Source of the DNA: Ectocarpus siliculosus
Taxonomy: Eukaryota; Sar; Phaeophyceae; Ectocarpales; Ectocarpaceae
Assembly: GCA_000310025.1 (NCBI GenBank)
Contig: FN649726.1
Coordinates: 3,048,967-3,087,584 of the forward strand
Reading direction: 5' to 3'
DNA: 38,618 nucleotides
Within the stretch, counting starts at the first letter, position 1; each line of letters begins with the position of its first letter. The translations under genes and the position numbers were made by a program. Of the stretch, positions 22,901 to 33,002 are shown one piece after another. The notes below the pieces were generated by a model. That model did not search any database, was not told the DNA's origin, and was given only the letters and a program-made list of their open reading frames with translations.

Positions 22901-24110
22901 CTGTACCACTTGGATCCTTCCGGTGAGCAGCGGAGGAAATTTTTGCAGGGCAGGCTCACTTGTTGCATGCTTCGACGTCAGCGGATGTCTTTGAAGGGAG
23001 TGCCGCGAAGTGATGGCACACCGGGCAGCACCCGACGCCTTGAAGTACCGGGGTTGTACAGCAGGATGACTTCGTTGAGTTTTTTTTTGGGGGGGAAGGG
23101 AAATTGGAGGGGGCAGGAGTCGTTCTTTGCCTGCTTGCCTGAATGATAAAACGCGTTTTTTGCTACACCGAGGACGTGGCACCGCTTATATTCTCCCCTC
23201 AGGCACTTCCTTTCCAACATATCGGCGCTCATTCCATCGTCATGCTTTTTTGCACCCCACCTTGAAATGCCCTTGTTTTACTCGTCGCAGACTCCTCCTC
23301 CTTTGCTCTTTTGCCGTTGTGCGCTGAAAAGGCGGTCGGTAGCCGCCTCAACTATCGTGGCATCCCCAGCCTTGCCGCTTGCCGACCTATGGGCTTTCGT
23401 TGTCCTGTTTCCTCACTATTGGTCCCACCTTTCGTGCGTCTCGCGTAGGAGCCTACGTGCAGTGGAGGGCGAGAGCCATCGGCGACAAGGGTGCCGCCGC
23501 GGAAGCAAAGCTGGAGGGGGTTGGCCCCTTCGAGGGCATGAGCGTGCGGCGCGCGATGGCCGCTGTGCTCGGGGTGCTCCGGGAGGTGCTGGGTGACGAC
23601 GAGTTTTCCACGGACCGGCTGGAAATGGTGTGCGTGGACATGATGGGCGGCGGGCGTGGCAGCGGGGACGGGGGAGGGGGAGAGAGGGGGGTATGTTCGC
23701 CAGGCGCGGAGCACGGCGCGACAAGCGCCAGCGATCACGATAACGTTGGTGGTGGTGGTGATGGTGCTATTTCTGGGCCTCCTTTCGCTGGCGAGGGGTC
23801 GTCGGTTAGTGCTGCACCGCCTTCGTTGTCGGGAGGGGGGGTTAACGACGGGAGCGCTAGCGGTGTTCGCAATTTTGTCGGTCGAGATAGCGGCAGTAGT
23901 GGTGGTGGCGGCGTGCTAGAGGGGGGTGTTGAGGTTGGGCGGGAGGATGGGTCGTCGGCAGCATCTGGCGTTGGTCGTTCCTCCGCCGCTGCTTCTTTTG
24001 TGCCGCGCTACGGTTATTTTAGACGAGTGCCCAAAAGCGAGATGGATGAGCTGCTTGCTGGAAGCACCAGAGGTGACGGCGAAGAGTCGCCAACAGCAGC
24101 GAATGGCTAG
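19907..24110 (+). CDS. Divergent 20S proteasome alpha-5-like subunit with signal-peptide exon (423 aa)
   Basis: Exons: 19907-19977, 20925-21006, 21431-21642, 22342-22513, 22850-22922, 23449-24110 (1272 nt, phases 2,0,2,0,1, all consistent). Conserved alpha-subunit blocks: AYDTSVRAFSPDGSIYQ/VEYAVEA (N-terminal alpha signature), GVQTDKGLVLAAHGRR, SKIADVDDGRMCCAMSGLLPDGRLL, then MSRP/VGVALLMAGVDRGDRPVLYHLDPSG and YVQWRARAIGDKG. The MSRP-GVALL and LDPSG spacing fits alpha-5 (PSMA5) best. Alpha subunits form the gating outer rings of the 20S core and are not catalytic. Oddities: exon 1 encodes a hydrophobic leader (MRFTFGVLLLISPGAL...) followed by a basic stretch (RRKAPVREKK); GRL in the signature is GSI; and about 117 Gly/Ser-rich residues (270-386) separate the last helix from a terminal FRRVPKSEMDELL that resembles the normal alpha-5 end. 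Usual length is about 240 aa. An alternative start at 20848 is open in frame but would ignore a very good acceptor at 20924. Confidence 0.8.
21792..21861 (+). mobile_element. Possible pogo-like transposon end in proteasome intron
   Basis: TA followed by CAGTAGAACCTTGATTATC resembles the terminal repeat common to pogo/Fot-type elements. Just inside it, GTTCAC..(11 nt)..GTGAAC (21839-21861) is a short palindrome. No matching inverted end was found in the rest of the intron (21643-22341), so this may be a decayed or solo end. The call rests on recalled consensus and is weak. Confidence 0.3.
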
Positions 24111-24933
24111 GAAATTTGTTTACATAGTTCGGAATGATGCGGAGGCGTCATTTGTGTTGTATGTAGCTGTTGGGTGTTGTTAAAAATAGTGACGTGGTGC
24201 GAAAGATGTACTATAGAAGCAAGCGTGTCTCGTAGTGGTTTCGCGTTGTTGATGTGGCGTGTCCCACCTGAACATTTCACATTTAACATCAATGCGCGTT
24301 GTGGCGCAGAAGCTTTCCGGCTCAAAGATCGCACCGTCATGGATTGCGCGAAGTCCATGCATGTTGCACCTGAGATGTTCTCCCACCGCCTGTGTAGGTC
24401 TGTTTCTTGTGTGAGTGCGTTGCACCCTCGACGAGCTCACTTACTCCTACTCTAGTCCCACCTTTTGCTGACAGAAAGTTTCTGCTGATATGTACGCGTA
24501 TGACGCTGCCACGGAAGCTACCGAACGTCGGATGTATTCCCACGCGGGCACTGATTGGCGTTCCGTGCAGTGAAACCTAACTATTTCTTCGTACGAATTA
24601 TTGGGTGTGTTGTTTCCGGAAGAGACGTCTACACCCTCTGCCCTCTCCTCTTATTTTTAATCTCGCTATCGTCTGGGACCCCCACACTGCTCCACTGAAC
24701 GTAACAGGTAAGTGCCTGCACGTGTCGTTACTGCTGCTGGTACTGCGTATCGAACTGCCACTTCAAATTAAAAAATCACTAAGGGGCTCCGTGAATGTAC
24801 GCGGGGGCGCCGTGCGGTACGCCACGCCGCAGAGCCTTCATCATATGCGCACGACGTGTACACCCATAAGCGACGAGCACACCCACCACTTTCTTTGAGG
24901 GCGCGTTGTGTGGGTGTGTCACCTGTCGGCGAC
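24111..24933. other. Intergenic region, no gene recognised
   Basis: These 823 bp separate the stop of the proteasome-like gene from the start of the lipase gene in the same direction. They hold a 3' UTR and presumably the lipase promoter. No clear coding segment or core promoter was seen. Confidence 0.55.
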
Positions 24934-27900
24934 ATGAAGGTCTCAACGCCACGGTTGGCGCTCAACCACCTTGCCCTCTCGTTGCTCCTATTCTTTTCTC
25001 CAGCCTCCGCCGATCCCGCACCCGTGACCGATCTTACAACAACAGTTGCTGCATCGTCCGCCGGCGACGGTGGACTGGGCTTGAGCTACGACGAGGGCCT
25101 CGCGAGCGTGATCGTCCGCTTGACGGAAGCCGCGTACTGCACACCGCAGCTCGCGTCGTGGAGCTGCAAGGCCTGCCAGCACTTCCCGGGCATGAGGAAC
25201 GTCACCGTAATCAACGGCGAAAAGCGCAACGTTCGGGGCTTTGTGGGAGTCGACATCGGGGACGCCGAACCATCAAACCGGTACACTTCAACTACGCGCG
25301 GACCCGGCCCTGACGATCGACGACACCTCCGTGCTGCAGAGGGCGACGACAGGGACGCGGGCGGGGCTGCACAGTCCGGTAAAGCGCGCATCGTGATTAC
25401 CTTTTCGGGGACGGACCCGAGCAGCGTCAAGGTATGTTCGTTGGAGTGCAACATTCATATTGTGCACTACTCCGCTGCGCTGCTGGTTGGTGCCTTGGGG
25501 ATGATGAATCAGTTCCTGAGCGCGGGTGCTGCTCCAACCACCCACTCCAATGGAGGCGGGTTGAAGACCTCAAATCAGCAGTGTACAAGAGGATGAAGTT
25601 TTAGGACACCATCTCGTAGCAACTGCTTATTTAGTTCCACACACATGAGACATGAGACCGAAATGTAAGCAATTTTTCGAAACAAACGCGGCGAGAATTC
25701 TTTGGGGTGGCCAAAAAGAGGCAAGAAAAGGAAGGTTGTTGCAGCCGCCGGACCTCCCGTGAGCAGAGAGGCTTGTGGACGAGTAACACAACAATCTCTC
25801 GCGGTCCCTGTCCCCTGTCCTGTGTAGTTCCAGCAGTCTTAGTTGGCCCCAACCGACCGGCAGCAGCAGGTGGCAGCACAAACGATTGCATTACTGCAAC
25901 ACTCGCTGCTTTGTCACAAAGGGACCAGAGAAAAACGCCCAACCGGCGCGTGACGACCATTGCAGTAGTACGCCTACCGTAGACTCCTCCTTCGTGTCAC
26001 CTGACCACGTGCTGTCGTCCACCTACATCTGCGTTAATGTTGCTGTTGGTAACCTATCAACACTGTCTTTTACGCGTTAAGTCTACTCTTAAACCTACCG
26101 ACACTGTATACTGCTGGGTTTTTTTCGCGACGCAGAACTGGATCGACGACCTGGAAGCTACTACCGTCCCCAACACGTACGGGGGGTTGTGCGAGCAGTG
26201 CCAAGTCCACCGAGGCTTTCTAGCGGCATATGATCTGGTGAAAGACCAGGTATGTATAGTAGTGTACTGCTGTATATGCATGCAGACCCAGTGTCATAGT
26301 CGTCAAGTCCCTAAAGCCTACATACAATTTAGGTCAGCTCTGAAGGTCGTAGTGCGATGCGAAGCGGTACGGTATGCAAAGGTGATGCGGTGTATGAGTT
26401 GTCGGTAATGGGGGTCGCTGTCTGTGCGGAGAGGATCACAACACGCCTCTTTGAGTTTCCCGCGTTCCCCCTCCCTCTCCGTGCACGTTGTCGACTGCAT
26501 CGACCAAAGGTCCGCTACGCGATTGGGCAGCACATGCAATACAACCCGCACGTCCAGATCCTCATCACGGGCCACTCCTTAGGGGCGGCGCTGGCCGTGC
26601 TCTGCTTCTTGGACCTCCGGGTGAACAGGGGTCTCGGGCAGGGACCCAATTCGTCGGTCTCCTTCGCACCTATCTACCTCTTCGGCTCCCCGCGGGTACG
26701 TGGGTGTGGGGTGTTGGCAACCAAGCCAGGTCGTTGGTTTTATGTGTCATGCGCGAACAGCGCACGGCCGTCCACGCCCCGGTGCGAAAGAAACAATCGA
26801 CGCGTCGCTCGTGACCTAGTAGCTACGGGTTGCGTGGTGATTAGTTCGTTTCAGTCTTTTTGTCTGAAGCATGTGGTCGAGGGGAGATTTTGAGCCAAGC
26901 CTTTGGGAACGACCCGCTTGCTGGACGGCGCTACGCCGCTACTTCATCGATTGCACACACAGGTAAAACACAGCCGGGAGGCGCCCATTTTCTGTAGTCT
27001 TGTTCGATGACGTGGCTGACATCTGGTACTCTCCTACTACTGCGATTTGTCTGGCTGCTTTGTGTCTGTCTCGCATTGTTCCGCTTGTTGTTTTCCCGAC
27101 TGATGGAACGGGTTGTTCCGCGTGAGCCAAGGTCGGGAACGAAGCGTTCGCGACCTTGACGACCCGCCCGGGCGTTTCGATCTTCCGGCTGGTGCACCAC
27201 CGTGACCCGGTGCCGCACCTGCCGCTGGAGGCCTGGGGGTACCACCACCCGCCCACGGAGGTGTTCTACACCGAGGACCAGTCGAGCTACCAGGTCTGCA
27301 ACAACAGCGGGGAGGACGACAAGTGCTCGAACCAATTCTGGGTGAGTTTTGTGGAGTACCTTTGCCTTTTGTTGGTGCTGTTGTGTTTCGGCGATCAATG
27401 CTCTCGCGTTCGTGTGTGACTTGGGATTGCGATGTTTGTGGTTTAACGTGTGGGCGTGTAACTTTGTTGGGGTAAGTAGTGTGATCTGGTGGCTATGTGC
27501 GGACGGCGCGTGGTTGATGGTGATTTTGCGGGTCTCCTGTGCATCTTGTATCCTGGACCCATCAGCAGCAGCAGCAACAACAACAGCCTCAGCAGCAAAC
27601 GAAATTCAGACTTGGGCATTCGTGATTGAACATGTGTGTGCGTTGACGTGTATCTCGTTGTCGGTCAAATCGGACCAAAACGATGACGCTCAATGAATCC
27701 CTCTCCCCGCCGCACTTTTCGACGGCTGTATCCTGAGAACATAAACGCGATGACACCCGGTGAAACCAACGCCCTATACGCCCTTGGCACGCCACGCCAC
27801 ACCACAGGCGATTTTCGGCAATATTGAGGACCACCTGTGGTACCTGGTGGTGAATTACAGCACGGCTTACATGCAGTGCCAGCTCGACGGAGAATCGCGA

Positions 27901-27951
27901 GCGGACAGAGAGACGGCGCCGGCGCTTGCTCCGCCGGCTGCGGTCGCCTAA
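24934..27951 (+). CDS. Secreted class 3 (Lipase_3) triacylglycerol lipase-like protein (383 aa)
   Basis: Exons: 24934-25431, 26136-26249, 26510-26695, 27132-27341, 27808-27951; all four introns are phase 0 with GT..AG. Residues 1-26 form a typical signal peptide (LALSLLLFFSPASA then DPAP). The mature part has the family's AAYC...L.SWSCKAC start, ARIVITFSGTDPSSVKNWIDDL (oxyanion-loop strand and following helix), CQVHRGFLAAYD, the nucleophile elbow GHSLGAALA (Ser227), FGSPRVGNEAF, HHRDPVPHLP (Asp291) and IEDHLWYL (His345), so the catalytic triad is complete. Paired cysteines (CKAC, CEQC, VC..KC) suggest disulfides, consistent with secretion or an ER-derived compartment. The likely reaction is hydrolysis of acylglycerol or galactolipid esters; substrate is not predictable. 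The stretch at 260-320 of exon 1 (Arg/Gly/Asp-rich, about residues 110-150) is less conserved. An in-frame GTG upstream at 24856 is not needed. Confidence 0.88.
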
Positions 27952-28334
27952 GAACCGGGCCACAAGGGGTGTGATGTTTGTTTTTTGACGGACGACGGCG
28001 TGACGAGAGCACCCGTACGAACGGAGATGGGCGCAGGAGACCACATCGTTAATCTCACGGCAGAGGCAGGGGCCACTATCTACCTGCGTGTATTTGAACA
28101 GGCCGTCTTGCGTTCGACTCGCCCAGAGGGCTTAGGACCAAACGGAGGCGGAGGCTTGGGCAGCACGTAACGGACGCTGCGGTTGCGGCTGGGCTTCCGT
28201 CGCCTGCTGTGGCGACAGGGCCGTTGCTGTCGAGTACGGGCTATGGTTACAGGTGTTCTTGGGACCAGGAGGTTGCAAGCTCTTTATCCCGTCCTAATGG
28301 AACCCGGATTCTGCGCTCGTAGCGATTGGTAGAT

Positions 28335-28372
28335 TGGGGGGGGGGCGGGGCCGGGGCCGGGGCGGGGGGAGA
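28335..28372 (+). other. G-rich tract with G-quadruplex potential
   Basis: Runs of ten, four, four, four and six or more G separated by CC or C lie on the plus strand, easily satisfying a four-run G-quadruplex pattern. The tract is about 385 bp downstream of the lipase stop codon. Its biological role is unknown. Confidence 0.5.
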
Positions 28373-28720
28373 GAGCTAGATTCAGGTGATAACCCGAATG
28401 ACAAGAGAAGCGGCTCTCAAGGGCGGAGGCAGAAGGTTCAAAAGTTGCCGTCGACTGCTGAGGGCGTAGCCGCAGCCTTTGTGTCAGTATTCGGGGATGG
28501 TTTAGGTTTTATCATGCAGGGCCCCTTCAGTACCCAACCCTTGTTGATATTTTTTCCATTTTATTGTTGCTGGTTGGCACCCCCTCCTCCGGTAAGGTAT
28601 AGCAACCGGCGGCGCTCCAATTGTGCGCGCCCTGGTTGATAGCGGATTGTTTTTGGGGGACAGCCTGCCTACGAAACCTGGTGGAGGAGTGGGGATGCCA
28701 TGTCATCAGAGCAAGCAGTG

Positions 28721-28782
28721 GTAGGTGTGGTGCGGAAGACTGTAGGTGTGTGCCGAAGACTGTAGGTGTGGTGCCGAAGCAC
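28721..28782 (+). repeat. Three-copy tandem repeat, 20-21 bp unit
   Basis: The unit TGTAGGTGTGGTGCCGAAGAC is repeated about three times with single-base changes (28721-28740, 28741-28760, 28761-28782). It lies in the intergenic region after the lipase gene, and no coding function is evident. Confidence 0.85.
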
Positions 28783-29486
28783 TGTGAAGGGAGTGCTAAT
28801 CTCACGCGTTGGGCAGTCCCTGTGCATGTTGGGCTGGTTGAGGAGTCGTGCAGGTTTGGGGCCGACAATGGCGCCTTCGAACCTCCTGTGGGTGTCTGTT
28901 GGGTCGGTGTTGCTAATGGTAACTCGAATCCCAGGAGAGGCCACCAGACTGTTAACAGTGTAGCGTCTCTGCAGCCGTAGGGTTGTGCCCCCCTTTGATG
29001 AATATCCAGCAACGAGTATTTCAGTTCGACAAAGCTTTTCTGAGTAAGAAGTTGTCCGCAGTTTTGTTGGGGGGGGGGGGTCGCATCCTTGCAGGGGATG
29101 TTGATTTGTCCATACATATTTGTCTGTAAAAATGGCGTCCGCATTTGCTCAGATTAGGAGTCACGCAGAAGAATTTCTAGCGGTGCATGCCTTATACGTC
29201 GCTTTCCAAATGGTGGGCGGGGTAGCATCTCGTACATCCGGTGAATCATCTGTACGAAGTAGTGCGTGATTGCCCGCTAAGCAACAAGCGGCAAGAACAA
29301 AGAGAATATCAGGGGCGGTGTTCGTTCGTTGTTCTTATTTGTCAAACGGTCACGCTCGGTTTGGAGGTGGCAAGGGAAAAAAAGCGGCGGGGTGTTTGTC
29401 CATCTTGCTAGGGGAGACCCCTTGAGGCACCCGGTAGTGAGTAAAAACAAGAGGATTTTTTGTGGACCTGACGGCCTATGCGTAAT

Positions 29487-29524
29487 GCCTAATTGCCTTC
29501 GGCAAGGTCCAGCGGAAATTAGGC
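29487..29524. repeat. Short perfect inverted repeat
   Basis: GCCTAATT at 29487-29494 pairs with AATTAGGC at 29517-29524, and an inner GCCTTCGGC adds a nested mini-hairpin. It is intergenic. It does not fit a tRNA cloverleaf. Confidence 0.5.
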
Positions 29525-29661
29525 GATCTGTTTTGCTCATCACACGAAACGACGAAGATTAACCCCCCATGCGCCCTGCAAACCATGCTATCCGTCGACC
29601 CCCGCTGTCAGAAAAGGGAGGCGGAAACGGGAACTTGCTCAAGACGAGAAAAAACGCACCT

Positions 29662-29940
29662 GACTACAAGTACCCCGGCAAACAACCGTGCTTTGAGATG
29701 AAACGATTTTATTCTGCTGACAAAAACGCAGCATTTGAAGACCAACTTCCGTGCCCGCTTTCGGTCGAGGTCGGCTTTTCTTTCGCTGTACTGCTGTAGG
29801 GCGGAATTACTCTGTCTGTTCACTTCCTTACAATTACCCCGGCAAACTGCTTGGAAACCAAACGATTTTTTCCGCTGATGAAAACGCAGCGTTTGTCAAC
29901 CGTGCCCGCCATTTGGCTGGGATCGGCTTCTCCTCTTTCA
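29662..29940 (+). repeat. Two diverged direct repeats of about 115 bp, period about 166 bp
   Basis: The copy at about 29662-29785 (TACAAGTACCCCGGCAAAC...) and the copy at about 29828-29940 (TACAATTACCCCGGCAAAC...) share ACGATTTT..CTGA.AAAACGCAGC.TTTG and a GTCGGCTTTTCTTTC-like end. In translation, in different plus frames, they share YPGK, F(Y)SA-D(K/E)NAAF and GF(S)SF. Neither frame is part of a recognisable gene. Confidence 0.65.
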
Positions 29941-30320
29941 CTGTCGGGGGGATTTCTCTGCTCCAAAAAGGGCAACGGCAACTACAGCGGTTATGCGTTT
30001 CACGCCGACGGCTGCAGTCATTCTTCAAGTTCATAGTTTAGCGCACAGACCAAACCGGGATTCAAGTAGAGAAAAAGAAAAATGCACTGCTTGTGGGCAC
30101 TACGAAGCGAGCGGTACGCCAAAATTGAGCCCAGCAGAAAACCTCCAACCTAGCTGTCTAATTAGTCGCTGACAAGTCACGCGAAAAAAATGTCCCAACC
30201 ATCATGGCGACCAAGTGATACAGCAAACAGCGACACCCTGGAACACTGTCACAATTGAGTGAGCTCGTCGAGAGCCTTCGAGGCTAAGCGCTGACGCAGA
30301 GAGACTCGGCAACTATATAC

Positions 30321-30364
30321 TCAGGGTAGCTCTGTAGGGCTGTCGAAGCACTCTCTACCCTGAG
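30321..30364. repeat. Hairpin with perfect 10-bp stem
   Basis: CTCAGGGTAG (30321-30330) and CTACCCTGAG (30355-30364) are exact reverse complements around a 24-nt loop that itself contains partly complementary segments. The position is intergenic. It could encode a structured RNA or be a transposon remnant; nothing decides between them. Confidence 0.5.
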
Positions 30365-31399
30365 CCCACCTGCACAAAGAAGGGGTGTGATTGTGCGGAA
30401 CCCCCCCCCCGATACTCAAATCCGATATCTCTCTTTCCATCTCTCTCTCCTCTCTAAAAGGTGTGGTCTCTTGGTAATTCAACACGCAGGCACCTCCGCA
30501 GGTTTTAAAAATGACTGTAACATAAAATCGTTTACAACACCCAAGCCTCCAAACTACCTACCTGTTGTTCATACGTCGCAACGCCGCCCGACTCGTGCCA
30601 GTCTCTGTCTTATTTTGTTGAGGCGATTACAACGCAGCACGGCCCCCAAAAACGGCCGTCAAAATCTGTCGTAACTGAGCGTAGCTAGCATAGCTGTAAA
30701 AATAAAATCGCGTCTTGCAAACAGATGCATGCGGAACGAATCCCTCTCTCTCACGCACACTCTTCCTGGTCATTCTTACTAGCCCTTGCTTCGCCGAAGA
30801 GCAAAAATCGGTCACAACGCTCGTAAGAAGAAGGCAACCGGATTCTCTCCAGCATCACGCACTGGCTGATTATCACCGAGAGAGCAGCACACACCTCTTC
30901 CCGTTACTACAGGCGAATACGTTCTTGCTTACATTACGAGAGTTTTGAAACCGTGCCAACCCGCCCGGCTCACAGCGCTGTTAATTCATTCGCAGGAACG
31001 CGCGTTGCTCATCTATCGACGACAGCAGAGGAACCGAAACGCCCTGCTCCACCCCTCCACCACCCGAGTTCTCCCGCCATAACGCCGGGCGCGAAGCAAC
31101 AGAGAAGGGCGGGTTGCCGTGTTTGCCAGTAGCTCTACCGCCCTCCGCATGCAAGCCCAACGCCGCGATCAAACCTAATCTGGGGAGCGGGTACACGAGA
31201 GGGTCGTGGAACGGGCACGGGCGAGCAAGTGAAGCTTAGGGGCGTCGAACCACCACAGAGCGTTCGTTGGCTGCAGTCAAGTCGCCTTCGGGTGGTGCCG
31301 ACGACTGCTGCCGGCTGCATCCCGAGCTCTCACACACCACGCGCGGAGCGTCAACTAGACCCGTGGGTTGTGATAGCTTTTGACCAGCTGTGACGATGC

Positions 31400-31636
31400 A
31401 TGGCACGCTCAACTGGATGCCTCTCTTTCTACGGCTCTGGGACCAAAACTCCCCAACCAAAGGGTCCCCAGAATGGACGTCGGTCTGGACATCTGACGCA
31501 GTTGAACTATGTACATGTAGATGCCATCAGTCAAACATTAGAGGAACTCGAACTGCTGCGAATGCCAGCGAAGAGATGGTGTGGTGGGGAGAATGTACAG
31601 AAAAACGTGGACCTAGAGGAGTGGGCTTTGAGCTAG
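31400..31636 (+). CDS. Uncertain small open frame, 78 codons
   Basis: This ATG-started frame stands alone between the lipase and carrier genes. Its second half (LNYVHVDAISQTLEELELL, then KRWCGGENVQKNVDLEEWAL) looks helix-like and protein-like in composition, whereas its first half does not. It could be an exon or a decayed mobile-element fragment. No family is recognised, and there is no clear splice acceptor with matching partner exons. Confidence 0.15.
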   Translation: MARSTGCLSFYGSGTKTPQPKGPQNGRRSGHLTQLNYVHVDAISQTLEELELLRMPAKRWCGGENVQKNVDLEEWALS

Positions 31637-31997
31637 AACTTTGAAAGTAAATGGGTAATGTACCTCAGTTCGCAACCAAGGCACCGCCGTACCGAACACC
31701 GAACGGTGGGAACATCCTGGGATGTCATACTTGCAAGTTGGTCTCTTGGAAGGTGACTGCGAGTGCAATGTTTATGTTTTTACTTCGAACGTAGAATAGC
31801 AGAGCGCGCTGCCGTTTTCGATTGCGTACTGCGGTAGCGATGACGTCAACAGGAACGCCTTCCTGAAGGAGCTCGAGAAGCCCGATGGCAAAAGTGGTAA
31901 CCATGTGTAGAACGAATGCTTTGCACGCAGAAAGCACACCCTCACACCCACACACACTAACCTGTCGATCTCCTAGAACATCCGCCTTTTCCTAGCC

Positions 31998-33002
31998 CTA
32001 TTTCTTCTTCCCGCTCGAAGCCGCCGCCGTGGCAGCGGTGGCCCTCTCCTCCATCTTGACCGAGATGATCGACTTGGCCGTCTCGTACGCGCCGAAGAAG
32101 ATGGCGCCGCCGAAGGCGATGGACGTCATCCTCGGCACCGACCCGGCGAACAGCGCCCCCGGCCCCTCCTCCTTCAGGATTGATCTCAAGCACCCGCCAA
32201 TGCCGGCGTACTGCCCGGGGCTCTGGGTCATGAGCCGCGTCTTGACGACGTCGAGCGGGGTCGTGAGCCCGGCGGCGATGCCCCCCGCGACCGACCCGCA
32301 CAGGGAGCCCTGCCAGGGCGCCAGCTTCTCCCCCTTGACCTTGGTCCACTCGCTCTTGAACCACTCGTAGAGGGGGAACTCGATGATGTCGAAGGGAAGG
32401 TCGCGCAGGGCCAGCGCGCCCCAGCCCCGGTAGAGGCCCCTGGGCCCCTGCGACTTCATGACGCTGGCGAGGGCGGCTCTCCCGGAGGCGTCCACGCCCG
32501 CCTGCACCCGCTGCTTGATGACCTCGAAGGGCACTCGGACGACGCTCTGGGCGAGGTCCGCGCCGGCCGCCGCCCCGGCGTGCGCGACGGAGGCGTAGTC
32601 TTCCGGCAGCTTCTCCGTGAGCACGCGCTTGAGGGAGTCGTAGGCGCCGAAGAACACGGCGGCACAGGGAGCGCTGGCGGCGATGGCGGGAGCGACGCCG
32701 TTGAAGAGCCCGCGGAACGTGTTCATGGAGAGCTTGGCCCCCGCGGTCGCCTGCAGGCGCGTCTTGACCGTGTCCAGAGGGTACAGGACAAGGTCCACGG
32801 TGGTCCCCGCCACGGCTCCGGAGAGGAGGCCGGTCACGAAGCTATCCTTCGTGCTCAGCTCCGGCAGCGCCTTGCTCTCTACTGCCGCTTTGCTCTTCTT
32901 GCCCTTCCCCGCCGGCAACTTGACAGTCCCCGCCTTCTGCGCGGCGTTGCTGGTCGGCAGCGCAAGGAGCACCATCGCGACGCATCCTGCCAGGACCCTC
33001 AT
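31998..33002 (-). CDS. SLC25-family carrier, S-adenosylmethionine carrier-like, with N-terminal leader (334 aa)
   Basis: A single uninterrupted exon encodes three tandem carrier repeats, each with the signature PX(D/E)XX(K/R): PLDTVK (75-80), PFEVIK (158-163) and PLDVVK (249-254), followed by the usual TRLQ, QRVQ and TRLM. RVPFEVIKQRVQ, the LYRGWGALALRDLPFDIIEFPLYE stretch, and GLFAGSVPRM-type endings (LFAGSVPRMTSIAFGGAIFFGAYE) fit the SAM-carrier subfamily (SLC25A26 / plant SAMC), which exchanges SAM for S-adenosylhomocysteine across an organelle membrane. Unlike typical mitochondrial members, it begins with a hydrophobic leader MRVLAGCVAMVLLALPTSNA and then a Lys-rich stretch (23-45). That suggests routing through the ER, possibly to plastid membranes. 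It has no introns, unlike its neighbours. The C-terminus is Ala/Ser/Lys-rich. SAM-carrier assignment is by recalled motif; a different SLC25 substrate is possible. Confidence 0.87.
   Translation of the reverse strand: MRVLAGCVAMVLLALPTSNAAQKAGTVKLPAGKGKKSKAAVESKALPELSTKDSFVTGLLSGAVAGTTVDLVLYPLDTVKTRLQATAGAKLSMNTFRGLFNGVAPAIAASAPCAAVFFGAYDSLKRVLTEKLPEDYASVAHAGAAAGADLAQSVVRVPFEVIKQRVQAGVDASGRAALASVMKSQGPRGLYRGWGALALRDLPFDIIEFPLYEWFKSEWTKVKGEKLAPWQGSLCGSVAGGIAAGLTTPLDVVKTRLMTQSPGQYAGIGGCLRSILKEEGPGALFAGSVPRMTSIAFGGAIFFGAYETAKSIISVKMEERATAATAAASSGKKK

Noticed and set aside
28527-29144. 205-codon minus-strand open frame
   Set aside because: Composition is Thr/Pro/Ser/Gln-rich without any recognisable motif, it overlaps a tandem repeat, and no splice partners were found. 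Probably chance.
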